DNA of 64,000 nt from JACDAV01 sp964626755 (lineage in GTDB: Bacteria > Chloroflexota > Limnocylindria > Limnocylindrales > CSP1-4): NCBI GenBank assembly GCA_964626755.1, contig CAZVGO010000003.1, positions 1-64,000 of the forward strand, read 5' to 3'. This document shows positions 27,111 to 34,781 of the stretch, one piece after another; the stretch's first letter is position 1; each line of letters begins with the position of its first letter. Both the position numbers and the translations under genes were made by a program. The notes beneath the pieces were generated by a model. The model saw only the letters and a list, made by a program, of their open reading frames with translations, was not told the DNA's origin and did no database searches.

Positions 27111-28226
27111 TCAGCTGGGCCGCTTGTAGAACGGCTGGGCAACGACCTCGGCGGGGACCCGCTGCTCGCGGATCTCGACTTCGACTATCGTACCCGGCTC
27201 GGCCTCGCCGGGCGCGACGTAGGCCATCGCGATCGGCACGCCGAGGGTCGGTGACTGGGTGCCGCTCGTGACGACCCCCGAGCGCCGCTCGGCCGACCAG
27301 ACCGGGTAGCCGTGACGGGCGATGCCCCGACCGCGGACGATGAGGCCGACGAGCCGCCGGGCTGGTCCGTCCCTGGCCACGCGCTCGAGAGCCGCCCGCC
27401 CGACGAATTCCCCGGCCTTGTCGAGCTTCACGACCCGGCCGAGTCCCGCCTCGTACGGGTTCGTCGTCGTATCGAGCTCGTTGCCGTAGAGCGGCATGCC
27501 CGCCTCGAGGCGGAGCGTGTCCCGGGACCCGAGGCCGGCCGGGACGAGACCGGCGTCGCGGCCGGCGGCGGCGAGGGTCGACCACAGCTCGTCCGCCCGG
27601 CTCCACTCGACGAACACCTCGAAGCCGTCCTCGCCGGTGTACCCCGTCCGGGCGAGGAGGGCCGGGATGCCGGCCACCCGCCCCTCGCCGATCGCGTAGT
27701 ACCGGAGCGCCTCGAGGTCGACGTCCGTCACCGGCCCGACGATCCCGGCCGCCGCCGGCCCCTGGACCGCGACGAGCGCCGTCGCCAGCGACCGGTCGTC
27801 GAGGACGGCCCGGAAGCCGGACAGCCGCTCGGTCAGCGTGTCGCTGACGAGCTGGGCGTTGCCCGCGTTCGCGACCACGAGGAACCGCTCCTCGGCGACC
27901 CGGTAGACGATGAGGTCGTCGAGGATGCCGCCGTCCTGGGCGCAGATCATCGAGTAGTGCGCCCGCCCGATCTTCAGCGCCGGCGGATCCGAGACGAGGG
28001 CCGCGGCGAGGGCGGCGCCCGCCTCCGGGCCCTCGACGAACAGCTCGCCCATGTGCGACAGGTCGAACAGGCCGGCCCGCTCTCGCACCGCCCGGTGCTC
28101 CTCGATGATCCCGCGGTACTGGACTGGCATGAGCCAGCCGGCGAAGTCGATGAGCTTTGCCCCGAGGGCCCGGTGCCGCTCGACGAGAGGCGTCTCGTGG
28201 AGCTGGGGTTCGAGGACCTTGGTCAC
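27111..28226 (-). CDS. gcvT: Aminomethyltransferase (glycine cleavage T protein)
   Basis: A 371-residue folate-dependent enzyme that releases ammonia from aminomethyl-GcvH and makes methylene-THF. Motifs include DFAGWLMPVQYRGI, GLFDLSHMGEL, YTGEDGFEVFVEW, RDTLRLEAGMPLYGNELD and the C-terminal barrel with GVVTSGTQSPTLGVPIAMAY. The GTG start overlaps the stop of the Nudix gene (GTGA). No gcvL is present in the window. Confidence 0.97.
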   Translation of the reverse strand: MTKVLEPQLHETPLVERHRALGAKLIDFAGWLMPVQYRGIIEEHRAVRERAGLFDLSHMGELFVEGPEAGAALAAALVSDPPALKIGRAHYSMICAQDGGILDDLIVYRVAEERFLVVANAGNAQLVSDTLTERLSGFRAVLDDRSLATALVAVQGPAAAGIVGPVTDVDLEALRYYAIGEGRVAGIPALLARTGYTGEDGFEVFVEWSRADELWSTLAAAGRDAGLVPAGLGSRDTLRLEAGMPLYGNELDTTTNPYEAGLGRVVKLDKAGEFVGRAALERVARDGPARRLVGLIVRGRGIARHGYPVWSAERRSGVVTSGTQSPTLGVPIAMAYVAPGEAEPGTIVEVEIREQRVPAEVVAQPFYKRPS

Positions 28227-28675
28227 GCGGTCCCCGACCGAGCCGATACCCGCTCGGCCGCTCGGGCGACGAGCGCTCGCTCTGTCGCGAAGGTCAGCAG
28301 CCCCGGGGCGTCGGCAAAGGCGACCCAGCGGACCTGCTCGAACTCCCGGTCGTGGCGTGACAGGTCCCCACCGGTGGGCTCCATGAGGAAGTAGTGGACG
28401 GTCTTCTGGATTCGGGTCCCGCGCTGGACGAACGAGTACTCGATGGACTCGAGCGGCTCGGTGATCCGGACGTCGAGGCCGGTCTCCTCGGCCACCTCCC
28501 GGACGGCCGTCTCCTCGCGCGACTCACCATCGTTGGGGGTGCCCTTGGGCAGGCTCCACGTCACGCCGTCGCGCTCGCGCCGGCGCATCCCGACGACGAG
28601 GTGGGGGGAGCCCCCTACATGGCGTACGACGATTCCGCCGGCGGAGGTGGCGGTCGCGGTCCTCAGCCTTGCCAC
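28223..28675 (-). CDS. Nudix hydrolase
   Basis: A small nucleoside-diphosphate-X hydrolase. The full Nudix box is visible: G at GTPNDGE, then REVAEETGL (GX5EX7REUXEEXGU pattern), at about residues 45-67. It starts with VARLRTATATSAGGIVV. GTG 28675 gives about 150 residues; an in-frame GTG at 28732 would give 169. Substrate cannot be read from the sequence; Ap4A- or MutT-like activities are possible. Its stop overlaps the gcvT start, so it is the first gene of the glycine cleavage transcript visible here. Confidence 0.8.
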   Translation of the reverse strand: MARLRTATATSAGGIVVRHVGGSPHLVVGMRRRERDGVTWSLPKGTPNDGESREETAVREVAEETGLDVRITEPLESIEYSFVQRGTRIQKTVHYFLMEPTGGDLSRHDREFEQVRWVAFADAPGLLTFATERALVARAAERVSARSGTA

Positions 28676-28732
28676 GGCGCCGCGGGGGCACCGGAACGGC
28701 GAGCCGATCCGGAGCGCCCCGACCGGGCCCAC

Positions 28733-29003
28733 AGCATCGCGACGGCGGGGCGGGGCCCCCCCGAGATCGACGGGCGTGGCCGCGACGATCGGAGGGAACG
28801 AGATGCCGCCCGGAGGCGGACGAGAGCGCCGAGATCGGCCATCCGCAGGACGGTCGCCTGGCCCGCGGCGGGGCGGAATGAGTCGCTGCCCCGAAGGCCC
28901 AGCCGCCGCTGCCGGGCGCGGCTCGACGAGCGCACGAAGCGGGCCGCCGGACGCGCCGCATACTTCGCGGCGATGCTGTGCTCCATAGGCGAATGGTACT
29001 GCC
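28733..29003. other. Intergenic region upstream of Nudix/gcv operon
   Basis: About 270 bases. A minus-strand frame beginning with ATG 28986 (MEHSIAAKYAARPAAR...) runs for 107 codons, but its composition is Arg/Ser/Ala-rich and unlike a folded protein. I do not recognise a glycine riboswitch here. The promoter of the Nudix-gcv operon is expected in this region. Confidence 0.35.
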
Positions 29004-30092
29004 TCAGCGACCCGTTGCAAGTGACGTCCGGAGCACTTCGGCCGCCTCTGGTGACAACGCGCCACGCTCTTCCGCGAGGCGGATCTCCCGCTCGGCGGCG
29101 GCCCGGTAGAGGTCCAGGACGCCGGGGGCGTGGGCGCGCAGCGTGGCAAGGTGGGCCTCGAGCGTGCCCCGGTCGCCCCGGGTGATCGGACCGGTCAGCG
29201 CGGCCTGGATTCCGAGGGCTCGGGCGTTACCCAGGGTCTGCTCGATGAGCGGGCCGTAGATCGCCAGCGAGCCGGCCTCGTCGAGTCCCGCTACGCGGCC
29301 CAGCTCGGCGATCGCGTCGAGCAGCGCAACGAACCCGCCCGCCGCGAGAACCGCGGCGGCGTGATAGGCGGACTTCGACCCCGCTGCCAGCCGGACGGGC
29401 TGGGCGCCGATCGCCTCGGCCATCGTCGCCAGGAGGGCGGCCAGCTCGTCGTCCCCCTCGATCGCGACCGTCGCCCCGTGGAGCGCCGCAACCGCCCGCT
29501 CCGTGTCGGCGAACGCGACGAGGGGGTGGAAGGCGCCGACCTGGGTCCCGGCCGCCATCGCCGGGGCGAGCACCTCCGCCCCGAGGGCGCCGCTCGTGTG
29601 GACCATCGCCTGCCCGCTGTACATCCGGAGGCTCGCGGCAAGGGGCGCGATCGCGTCGTCCGGCACGGCCAGGACGATCAGCTCGACCTCGTCCAGCAGC
29701 GCATTGGGCTCGGCGAAGGCGCGGACACCGTCGACGAGGCGCCGAAACCGGTCCCGGCGCCCGGGGTCCCGACTGGCGACGGCGGCGACCGGCCAGCCGG
29801 CCCGCTGGAGGGCCACGCCGAGCGCGGTCCCGACCGCGCCGGCCCCGACGATCCCGATGACCGGCGGCTCGCCCCGCTCGCTCCGGACATGGGGATGGGC
29901 ATGGTCGTCGTCATGGACGTCCTCGCCGTGGCGGTGCCGGCCGGGCGGCGGCGGGTCAAGATCGATCCCCGCCGTCCGAAGGGCCGCCTCCGTCTCCTTC
30001 CGGCTTGCGCCTCTCGAGTCACCGACGGCATGGTCGTCGGGGATGTCGGGCTCGCCCGGCTCGCCCGGCCGATCGTCCGGCCAGGCCCTCAA
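29004..30092 (-). CDS. Rossmann-like / DUF2520 protein with His-rich N-terminal extension
   Basis: A 362-residue protein. The core (from about residue 78) starts with an NAD(P)-binding Rossmann motif, IGIVGAGAVGTALGVALQ. It continues into an F420/ketopantoate-reductase-like fold with VLAVPDDAI, HTSGALGAEVL and GAFHPLVAFAD, and ends in a helical DUF2520 domain (GSKSAYHAAAVLAAGG, GPITRGDRGTLEAHL). The only start before the Rossmann motif is TTG 30092, preceded by GGAGG at 30099-30103 with good spacing. The ~75-residue extension contains a His/Asp-rich run, GRHRHGEDVHDDDHAHPH. Enzymatic role is unknown; relatives are often linked to pantothenate genes. Confidence 0.82.
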   Translation of the reverse strand: MRAWPDDRPGEPGEPDIPDDHAVGDSRGASRKETEAALRTAGIDLDPPPPGRHRHGEDVHDDDHAHPHVRSERGEPPVIGIVGAGAVGTALGVALQRAGWPVAAVASRDPGRRDRFRRLVDGVRAFAEPNALLDEVELIVLAVPDDAIAPLAASLRMYSGQAMVHTSGALGAEVLAPAMAAGTQVGAFHPLVAFADTERAVAALHGATVAIEGDDELAALLATMAEAIGAQPVRLAAGSKSAYHAAAVLAAGGFVALLDAIAELGRVAGLDEAGSLAIYGPLIEQTLGNARALGIQAALTGPITRGDRGTLEAHLATLRAHAPGVLDLYRAAAEREIRLAEERGALSPEAAEVLRTSLATGR

Positions 30093-30186
30093 CGCGGCCT
30101 CCGGTCCGGGCGCTCCCGCCGGTCGCGCGGCGCTCCGCGGTACTCTTCCACTCGACGAGTGTACCGACCAGGAAGGACCCGGCGAG

Positions 30187-33066
30187 TTGCCCCACGACCC
30201 CCTCGACGCCCGCGCCTCGCTGGGTCCGGGCCTGCCCGACTTCTACCGCCTCGAAGCCATCGCGGGCGTCGATCTCGACCGCGCGCCGGTGACCCTCCGG
30301 ATCCTGCTCGAGAACGTCCTTCGCCACGCCGGCGGGGGGATCGTTCGCCCGGAGGACGTCGCGACCCTCGCCGCCTGGCGACCGGGCAACCCGGCCGAGG
30401 CGGAGGTCCCGTTCTTGCCGGCCCGGGTCATCCTCCAGGATTTCACCGGCGTCCCCGCGATCGTCGACCTGGCCGCGATGCGCGACGCGATGGCGGACCT
30501 CGGGGGCGACCCGGCGAAGGTCAACCCGCTCGTCCCGGCCGACCTCGTCATCGACCACTCGGTCCAGGTCGACATGTTCGGCAACGCGCGCGCCTTCGCG
30601 TTCAACGTCGAGCGCGAGTACGAGCGGAACGGCGAGCGGTACCAGCTCCTGCGCTGGGCCCAGACGGCGTTCCGCGACCTGCGGGTCGTCCCGCCGGGCA
30701 CGGGGATCGTCCACCAGGTCAACCTCGAGTTCCTCGCGACGGTCGTCGCCGACCGGCCCGACGGACGGGGGCGGGTCGCCTTTCCCGACACCCTCGTGGG
30801 AACCGACTCCCACACCACGATGATCAACGCCCTCGGCGTCCTCGGCTATGGGGTCGGCGGGATCGAGGCCGAGGCTGTCCTCCTCGGCCAGCCGCTCTAC
30901 CAGCCGATGCCGCGGATCGTCGGCGTCCGGCTCCACGGCGAGCTGCCGCGCGGCTCGACGGCCACCGACCTCGTCCTCGTCGTCACCGAGCTGCTCCGCG
31001 GCTACGGCGTCGTCGGGGCGTTCGTCGAGTTCACCGGCGACGGGCTGGCCGGCCTGAGCCTCGCGGATCGCGCCACCATCAGCAACATGAGCCCCGAGTT
31101 CGGGGCGACGGCCACGCTCTTCCCGATCGACGACGAGACGCTCACGTACCTCCGGCTGACCGGCCGATCGGACGAGCGGGTGAAGCTCGTCGAGCGCTAC
31201 GCCAAGGCCCAGGGGCTGTGGCGCCGGCCGGGCGGCGAGCTCGACTACGACGACTCTCTCGAGCTGGACCTCGGGTTGGTGGTGCCGTCGGTGGCCGGGC
31301 CGCGACGGCCGCAGGACCGCGTGCCGCTGGCCACCCTTCGGGAAAACTTCCGGACGAGCTTTCCGAACGGCCTGGAGGCGCTCGACGACGCAGCGGTCGA
31401 GGCGAAGCGACCGGAGGGCGGGCTCGTCGAGGCGAGTTCGGCGGAATCGTTTCCCGCCAGCGACCCCACCTCGTTCACCCCCGGCGAGGGTGCCGAGGAG
31501 GCGGTGCCCCCGGCCGGTCCGGCTCCGGACGGCGCCGCGGACCGCGGCCGCTGGTACCAGCCCGTGACCGTCCGGGTCGACGGCCACGAGGCGACGATCA
31601 GGACCGGCTCGGTCGCGATCGCCGCCATCACGTCGTGCACGAACACGTCGAACCCGACGGTGATGATCGGCGCCGGGCTTCTCGCCCGGAACGCGGTCGC
31701 GCGCGGGCTGACCGTCTCGCCCACGGTCAAGACCTCGCTCGCTCCCGGCTCGAAGGCGGTCACCGGCTACCTCGAGGCGGCGGGGCTGATGGCCCCGCTC
31801 GAAGCGCTCGGGTTCGCGCTGGCCGGCTATGGCTGCACGACCTGTATCGGCAACTCGGGACCGCTCGATGCCCCGATCGCGGCCGCGGTCGAGGAGAACG
31901 ACCTCGTCGTCGCCGCGGTCCTGTCCGGCAACCGCAACTTCGAGGGGCGGATCCACCCGCTCGCCCGGGCGAGCTATCTCGCCTCCCCGCCCCTCGTCGT
32001 GGCGTTCGCGCTCGCCGGGCGGGTCGACATCGACCTCACCACCGAGCCCCTGGGCGTCGATCGGGCCGGGCGGCCGGTCATGCTCGACGAGCTGTGGCCG
32101 AAGCCGGACGAGATCCGCTCGGTCATCGCCGAGTCGATCGACCCGGAGCTGTTCCGGCGGACGTACGCCGTCGTCTTCGACGGCGACGAGCGCTGGCGGG
32201 CCCTCCCGATCCCGGCCGGCGATCGCTACGCCTGGGCGGAGGGCTCCACCTACATCGCCCGGCCCCCGTTCCTCGAAGGGCTGACGGCCGAGGCAGCCGA
32301 GGTCCACGACATCGTCGGCGCCCGGATCCTCGCGATCCTCGGCGACTCGATCACGACGGACCACATCTCGCCGGCCGGCTCGATCGCCCACTGGTCACCG
32401 GCGGGCCAGTGGCTCCAGGAGCACGGCGTGACGCCCCTCGAGTTCAACTCGTACGGCGCTCGCCGCGGCCACCACGAGGTGATGATGCGGGGGACGTTCG
32501 GCAACATCCGGCTGCGCAACGCGCTCGTCCCGGAGCGCGAGGGGCCGTACACGCTCCACCTCCCTGACGGCGAGGAGCAGTTCATCTACGACGCGGCGAT
32601 GCGCTATCGCGCCGACGGCGTGCCCCTGGTCGTCGTCGCCGGCCGGGAATACGGATCCGGCTCGTCCCGTGACTGGGCGGCCAAGGGGACGGCGCTGCTC
32701 GGGGTCCGCGCTGTGCTCGCCGAGAGCTTCGAGCGGATCCACCGCTCGAACCTCGTCGGAATGGGGGTGCTGCCGCTCCAGTTCGCGCCCGGCGAGAGCG
32801 CCGCGTCGAGCGGCCTGACCGGACGCGAGTCATTGACGATCGAGGGACTGGCCGCCGGCCTCATCACGCGTCAGTGGCTGACAGTCGTCGCCCGCGACGA
32901 CGAGACGGGCCGGGAGCGGCGGATCGGCGTGACGGCCCGCCTCGACGGCCCGATCGAGGTCGAGTACTACCGCCAGGGCGGGATCCTGCCGGCGGTCCTC
33001 CGCCGGCTCGTCCGGGAGAGCCCGACGCCCGCGACGAAGGGCGCGACGAAACCCCGCAGCGCGTGA
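30187..33066 (+). CDS. acnA: Aconitate hydratase (AcnA/IRP type)
   Basis: A 959-residue TCA enzyme interconverting citrate and isocitrate. The [4Fe-4S] ligands are seen as SCTNTSNP and GCTTCIGNSG. Other family motifs: VILQDFTGVPAIVDLAAMRD, GTGIVHQVNLEFL, TLVGTDSHTTM, GVGGIEAEAVLLGQPLY, LSGNRNFEGRIHP, LGDSITTDHISPAGSI and YGSGSSRDWAAKGT. The swivel domain is C-terminal. TTG 30187 is chosen because GGAAGGA (30171-30177) precedes it at good distance; there is no ATG near. A Pro/Ala/Glu-rich stretch (about residues 410-455) between domains is longer than usual. It is divergent from the DUF2520 gene. Confidence 0.95.
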   Translation: MPHDPLDARASLGPGLPDFYRLEAIAGVDLDRAPVTLRILLENVLRHAGGGIVRPEDVATLAAWRPGNPAEAEVPFLPARVILQDFTGVPAIVDLAAMRDAMADLGGDPAKVNPLVPADLVIDHSVQVDMFGNARAFAFNVEREYERNGERYQLLRWAQTAFRDLRVVPPGTGIVHQVNLEFLATVVADRPDGRGRVAFPDTLVGTDSHTTMINALGVLGYGVGGIEAEAVLLGQPLYQPMPRIVGVRLHGELPRGSTATDLVLVVTELLRGYGVVGAFVEFTGDGLAGLSLADRATISNMSPEFGATATLFPIDDETLTYLRLTGRSDERVKLVERYAKAQGLWRRPGGELDYDDSLELDLGLVVPSVAGPRRPQDRVPLATLRENFRTSFPNGLEALDDAAVEAKRPEGGLVEASSAESFPASDPTSFTPGEGAEEAVPPAGPAPDGAADRGRWYQPVTVRVDGHEATIRTGSVAIAAITSCTNTSNPTVMIGAGLLARNAVARGLTVSPTVKTSLAPGSKAVTGYLEAAGLMAPLEALGFALAGYGCTTCIGNSGPLDAPIAAAVEENDLVVAAVLSGNRNFEGRIHPLARASYLASPPLVVAFALAGRVDIDLTTEPLGVDRAGRPVMLDELWPKPDEIRSVIAESIDPELFRRTYAVVFDGDERWRALPIPAGDRYAWAEGSTYIARPPFLEGLTAEAAEVHDIVGARILAILGDSITTDHISPAGSIAHWSPAGQWLQEHGVTPLEFNSYGARRGHHEVMMRGTFGNIRLRNALVPEREGPYTLHLPDGEEQFIYDAAMRYRADGVPLVVVAGREYGSGSSRDWAAKGTALLGVRAVLAESFERIHRSNLVGMGVLPLQFAPGESAASSGLTGRESLTIEGLAAGLITRQWLTVVARDDETGRERRIGVTARLDGPIEVEYYRQGGILPAVLRRLVRESPTPATKGATKPRSA

Positions 33067-33073
33067 GGGATGG

Positions 33074-33150
33074 TGGTGGGCGATGCTGGATTCGAACCAG
33101 CGACCTCGCGGATGTGAACCGCGCGCTCTAACCGACTGAGCCAATCGCCC
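33074..33150 (-). tRNA. tRNA-Val (anticodon CAC)
   Basis: A full cloverleaf of 77 nt on the minus strand. The acceptor stem is GGGCGAT with ATCGCCC, the anticodon stem CGCGG/CCGCG closes the loop TTCACAT, and the T-arm contains GGTTCGAATCC. The 3' CCA is encoded. Anticodon CAC reads the Val codon GUG. It lies eight bases after the acnA stop, on the opposite strand, and downstream of the yggT/DUF167 frame. Confidence 0.95.
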
Positions 33151-33168
33151 CCGAGCCGAGGCCGCGAA

Positions 33169-33453
33169 TCATACTCGAAGGCCGGGCCAGCGGGCGAGCA
33201 GCTGGGCCGTTGGAATGCCCTCCACGACCACCAGCTTCTGGCGACCGGCGGCTCCGGCCACGAGGCGCACGGCCCGGCGGGCGACGCCGAGCTCCTCCGC
33301 CAGCAGCCGGAGTAATGCCTGGTTCGCGGCCCCTTCGATCGCCGGTGCGGCGACCCGTGCCCGGAGGACCCCGTCGACGACCCCTTCGACGTGGTCCGAT
33401 CCGCCTCGCGGAGTGAGGCGGACGGCGAAGCGGACCTCCTGCTCGGCCAGGAC
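33169..33453 (-). CDS. yggU: DUF167 (YggU) protein, frame without a usual start codon
   Basis: A 94-codon frame encoding a complete DUF167 domain: VRFAVRLTPRGGSDHVEG, DGVLRARVAAPAIEGAANQA, LLRLLAEELGV and LVAGAAGRQKLVVVEG. It lies in the same reading frame as yggT and is separated from it only by the yggT stop codon TGA (33454-33456). The codons after the stop are GTC CTG GCC GAG CAG; no ATG, GTG or TTG occurs before the conserved region. Translation would therefore need a CTG start, UGA read-through giving a YggT-YggU fusion, or a sequence error. yggT-yggU adjacency is known in other bacteria. The biochemical role of DUF167 is unknown. Confidence 0.75.
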   Translation of the reverse strand, partial: VLAEQEVRFAVRLTPRGGSDHVEGVVDGVLRARVAAPAIEGAANQALLRLLAEELGVARRAVRLVAGAAGRQKLVVVEGIPTAQLLARWPGLRV

Positions 33454-33696
33454 TCAGAACACCCGCATCAGCGCGAACAGGATGAGCAGGACGATCGTGG
33501 CCGAGAAGTCGAACATGCCGGTCCTGGGCAAGAAGCGACGAACCGGTACGAGGAGCGGCTCGGTCGTCTGGACGATGAACGTCGTTGCCTGGAAGCGGCC
33601 CTGCGGGTCCACCCACGACAGGATGACCCGCGCGAAAACGAGGACGAACAGAGCGAGGAGGAACAGATTGACGAAGGTCGAGACGAACACCGCCAC
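33454..33696 (-). CDS. yggT: YggT/YlmG family membrane protein
   Basis: An 80-residue protein with two hydrophobic helices flanking the family motif: VNLFLLALFVLVFARVILSW, then DPQGRF, VQTTEPLLVPVRRFLP, and a second helix SATIVLLILFALMRVF. GTG 33696 is the start. A TAGACT -10-like element at 33703-33708 lies so close that the mRNA could be leaderless. Position after the dcw cluster and yggS matches the ylmG neighbourhood of Gram-positive bacteria, where the family is linked to division and lipid organisation. Confidence 0.9.
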   Translation of the reverse strand: MAVFVSTFVNLFLLALFVLVFARVILSWVDPQGRFQATTFIVQTTEPLLVPVRRFLPRTGMFDFSATIVLLILFALMRVF

Positions 33697-33948
33697 GCGA
33701 CGAGTCTAGCAGCCGAACGCGACAGGTCTCGGCTGTAGACGAAGGCTCTCGGTCTGGCGAATCCGACGTGAATCCAGCCACACTGAACAGACTCCGCTGG
33801 TTGGTCGTCGCATGGGGTCCACTTGGTGCTTTGCGACGCGGTGATCGTCGTTGACCCGAGCACGACCCTGAGGGTCAGTGACGCGAGACCACCTCGCAAG
33901 CCATGGCTCCTGTTCGATGGGGCTGGAAATCTGCCTTGCGGCCGCTCC

Positions 33949-34662
33949 TCATCCGGGCGGCCGCTCGCCGAACAGCGCCCGGCCGATCCGGACGGTCGTG
34001 GCGCCTTCCTCGACCGCCACCTCGAAGTCGTCGCTCATCCCCATCGACAGGCCCGCTCCAAGGCGGGGCCAGGTCGCCCGAATCTGCTCCGACAGCGTCC
34101 GCAGCGCGACGAAGGCAGGGCGGGCGTGCTCCGGATCGTCGACCAGCCGGCCGACCGTCATGAGCCCCCGAAACTCGAGCCGCTCCAGGCCGTCGAGCGA
34201 GTCGACCGCGCGCGCGAGGTCCCCGGGCAGGAAGCCCGACTTGGCCGGGTCGGCGTCCACGTTGACCTGGAGCAGGACGGCACGATTGCCGCCCTCCGGT
34301 CCGGCGGCGATGAGCCCGTCGAGCCGTCCCGCGATCTCGACCGAGTGAATGGTCTCGATCGTGTCGAACAGGTCGAGCGCACGCCGCGCCTTGTTCGACT
34401 GGAGTGGACCCACGAGATGCCACGTCGCACCGGGCACCAGAGGCACCTTCGCTTCCGCCTCCTGGACACGGTTCTCGCCGAGGACGTTCAGCCCCGCGGC
34501 GACCGCGACCCTCAACCGGTCGGCCGGGACGGTCTTCGACACGGCGACGAGCGTCACCCCGTCCGGATCACGACCGACCCGCCGCGCCGCGCCGGCAATC
34601 CGCTCGAGCACCCGCTCCCGCGCGACCCGAAGCTGTTCGACCTCAGGCGGATTGGGAGTCAT
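33949..34662 (-). CDS. yggS: PLP homeostasis protein YggS/YlmE
   Basis: A 237-residue alanine-racemase-fold protein that binds PLP without known catalysis and balances vitamin B6 pools. Motifs: LVAVSKTVPADRL with the PLP Lys, LGENRVQEAEAK, WHLVGPLQSNKARRAL, VLLQVNVDADPAKSGF, GLMTVGR and LSMGMSDDFEVAVEEGATTVRIG. ATG 34662 fits the family N-terminus. It lies between ftsZ and yggT, the ylmE position in Gram-positive dcw clusters. Confidence 0.95.
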   Translation of the reverse strand: MTPNPPEVEQLRVARERVLERIAGAARRVGRDPDGVTLVAVSKTVPADRLRVAVAAGLNVLGENRVQEAEAKVPLVPGATWHLVGPLQSNKARRALDLFDTIETIHSVEIAGRLDGLIAAGPEGGNRAVLLQVNVDADPAKSGFLPGDLARAVDSLDGLERLEFRGLMTVGRLVDDPEHARPAFVALRTLSEQIRATWPRLGAGLSMGMSDDFEVAVEEGATTVRIGRALFGERPPG

Positions 34663-34781
34663 CGAGCCGGCGAAGATGTCGTCGGAGCGAAGGCGTCGCC
34701 GAGCAAGCGAGCGAGCGGACTGAACGTCCGTGAGCGAGGTAGCGGAGGCGACAACGCCCGCTACGGCGGCAGATTCGCCGG

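Noticed and set aside
28663..28986. A 107-codon minus-strand frame before the Nudix gene
   Set aside because: Ser/Arg/Ala-rich, no motif, no clear ribosome site. Kept only as a comment on the intergenic region.
29130..32567. A very long plus-strand open frame overlapping aconitase in another frame
   Set aside because: Its product is Arg/Pro/Gly-rich with no domains, while the overlapping frame is a textbook aconitase. It is a GC-skew shadow.
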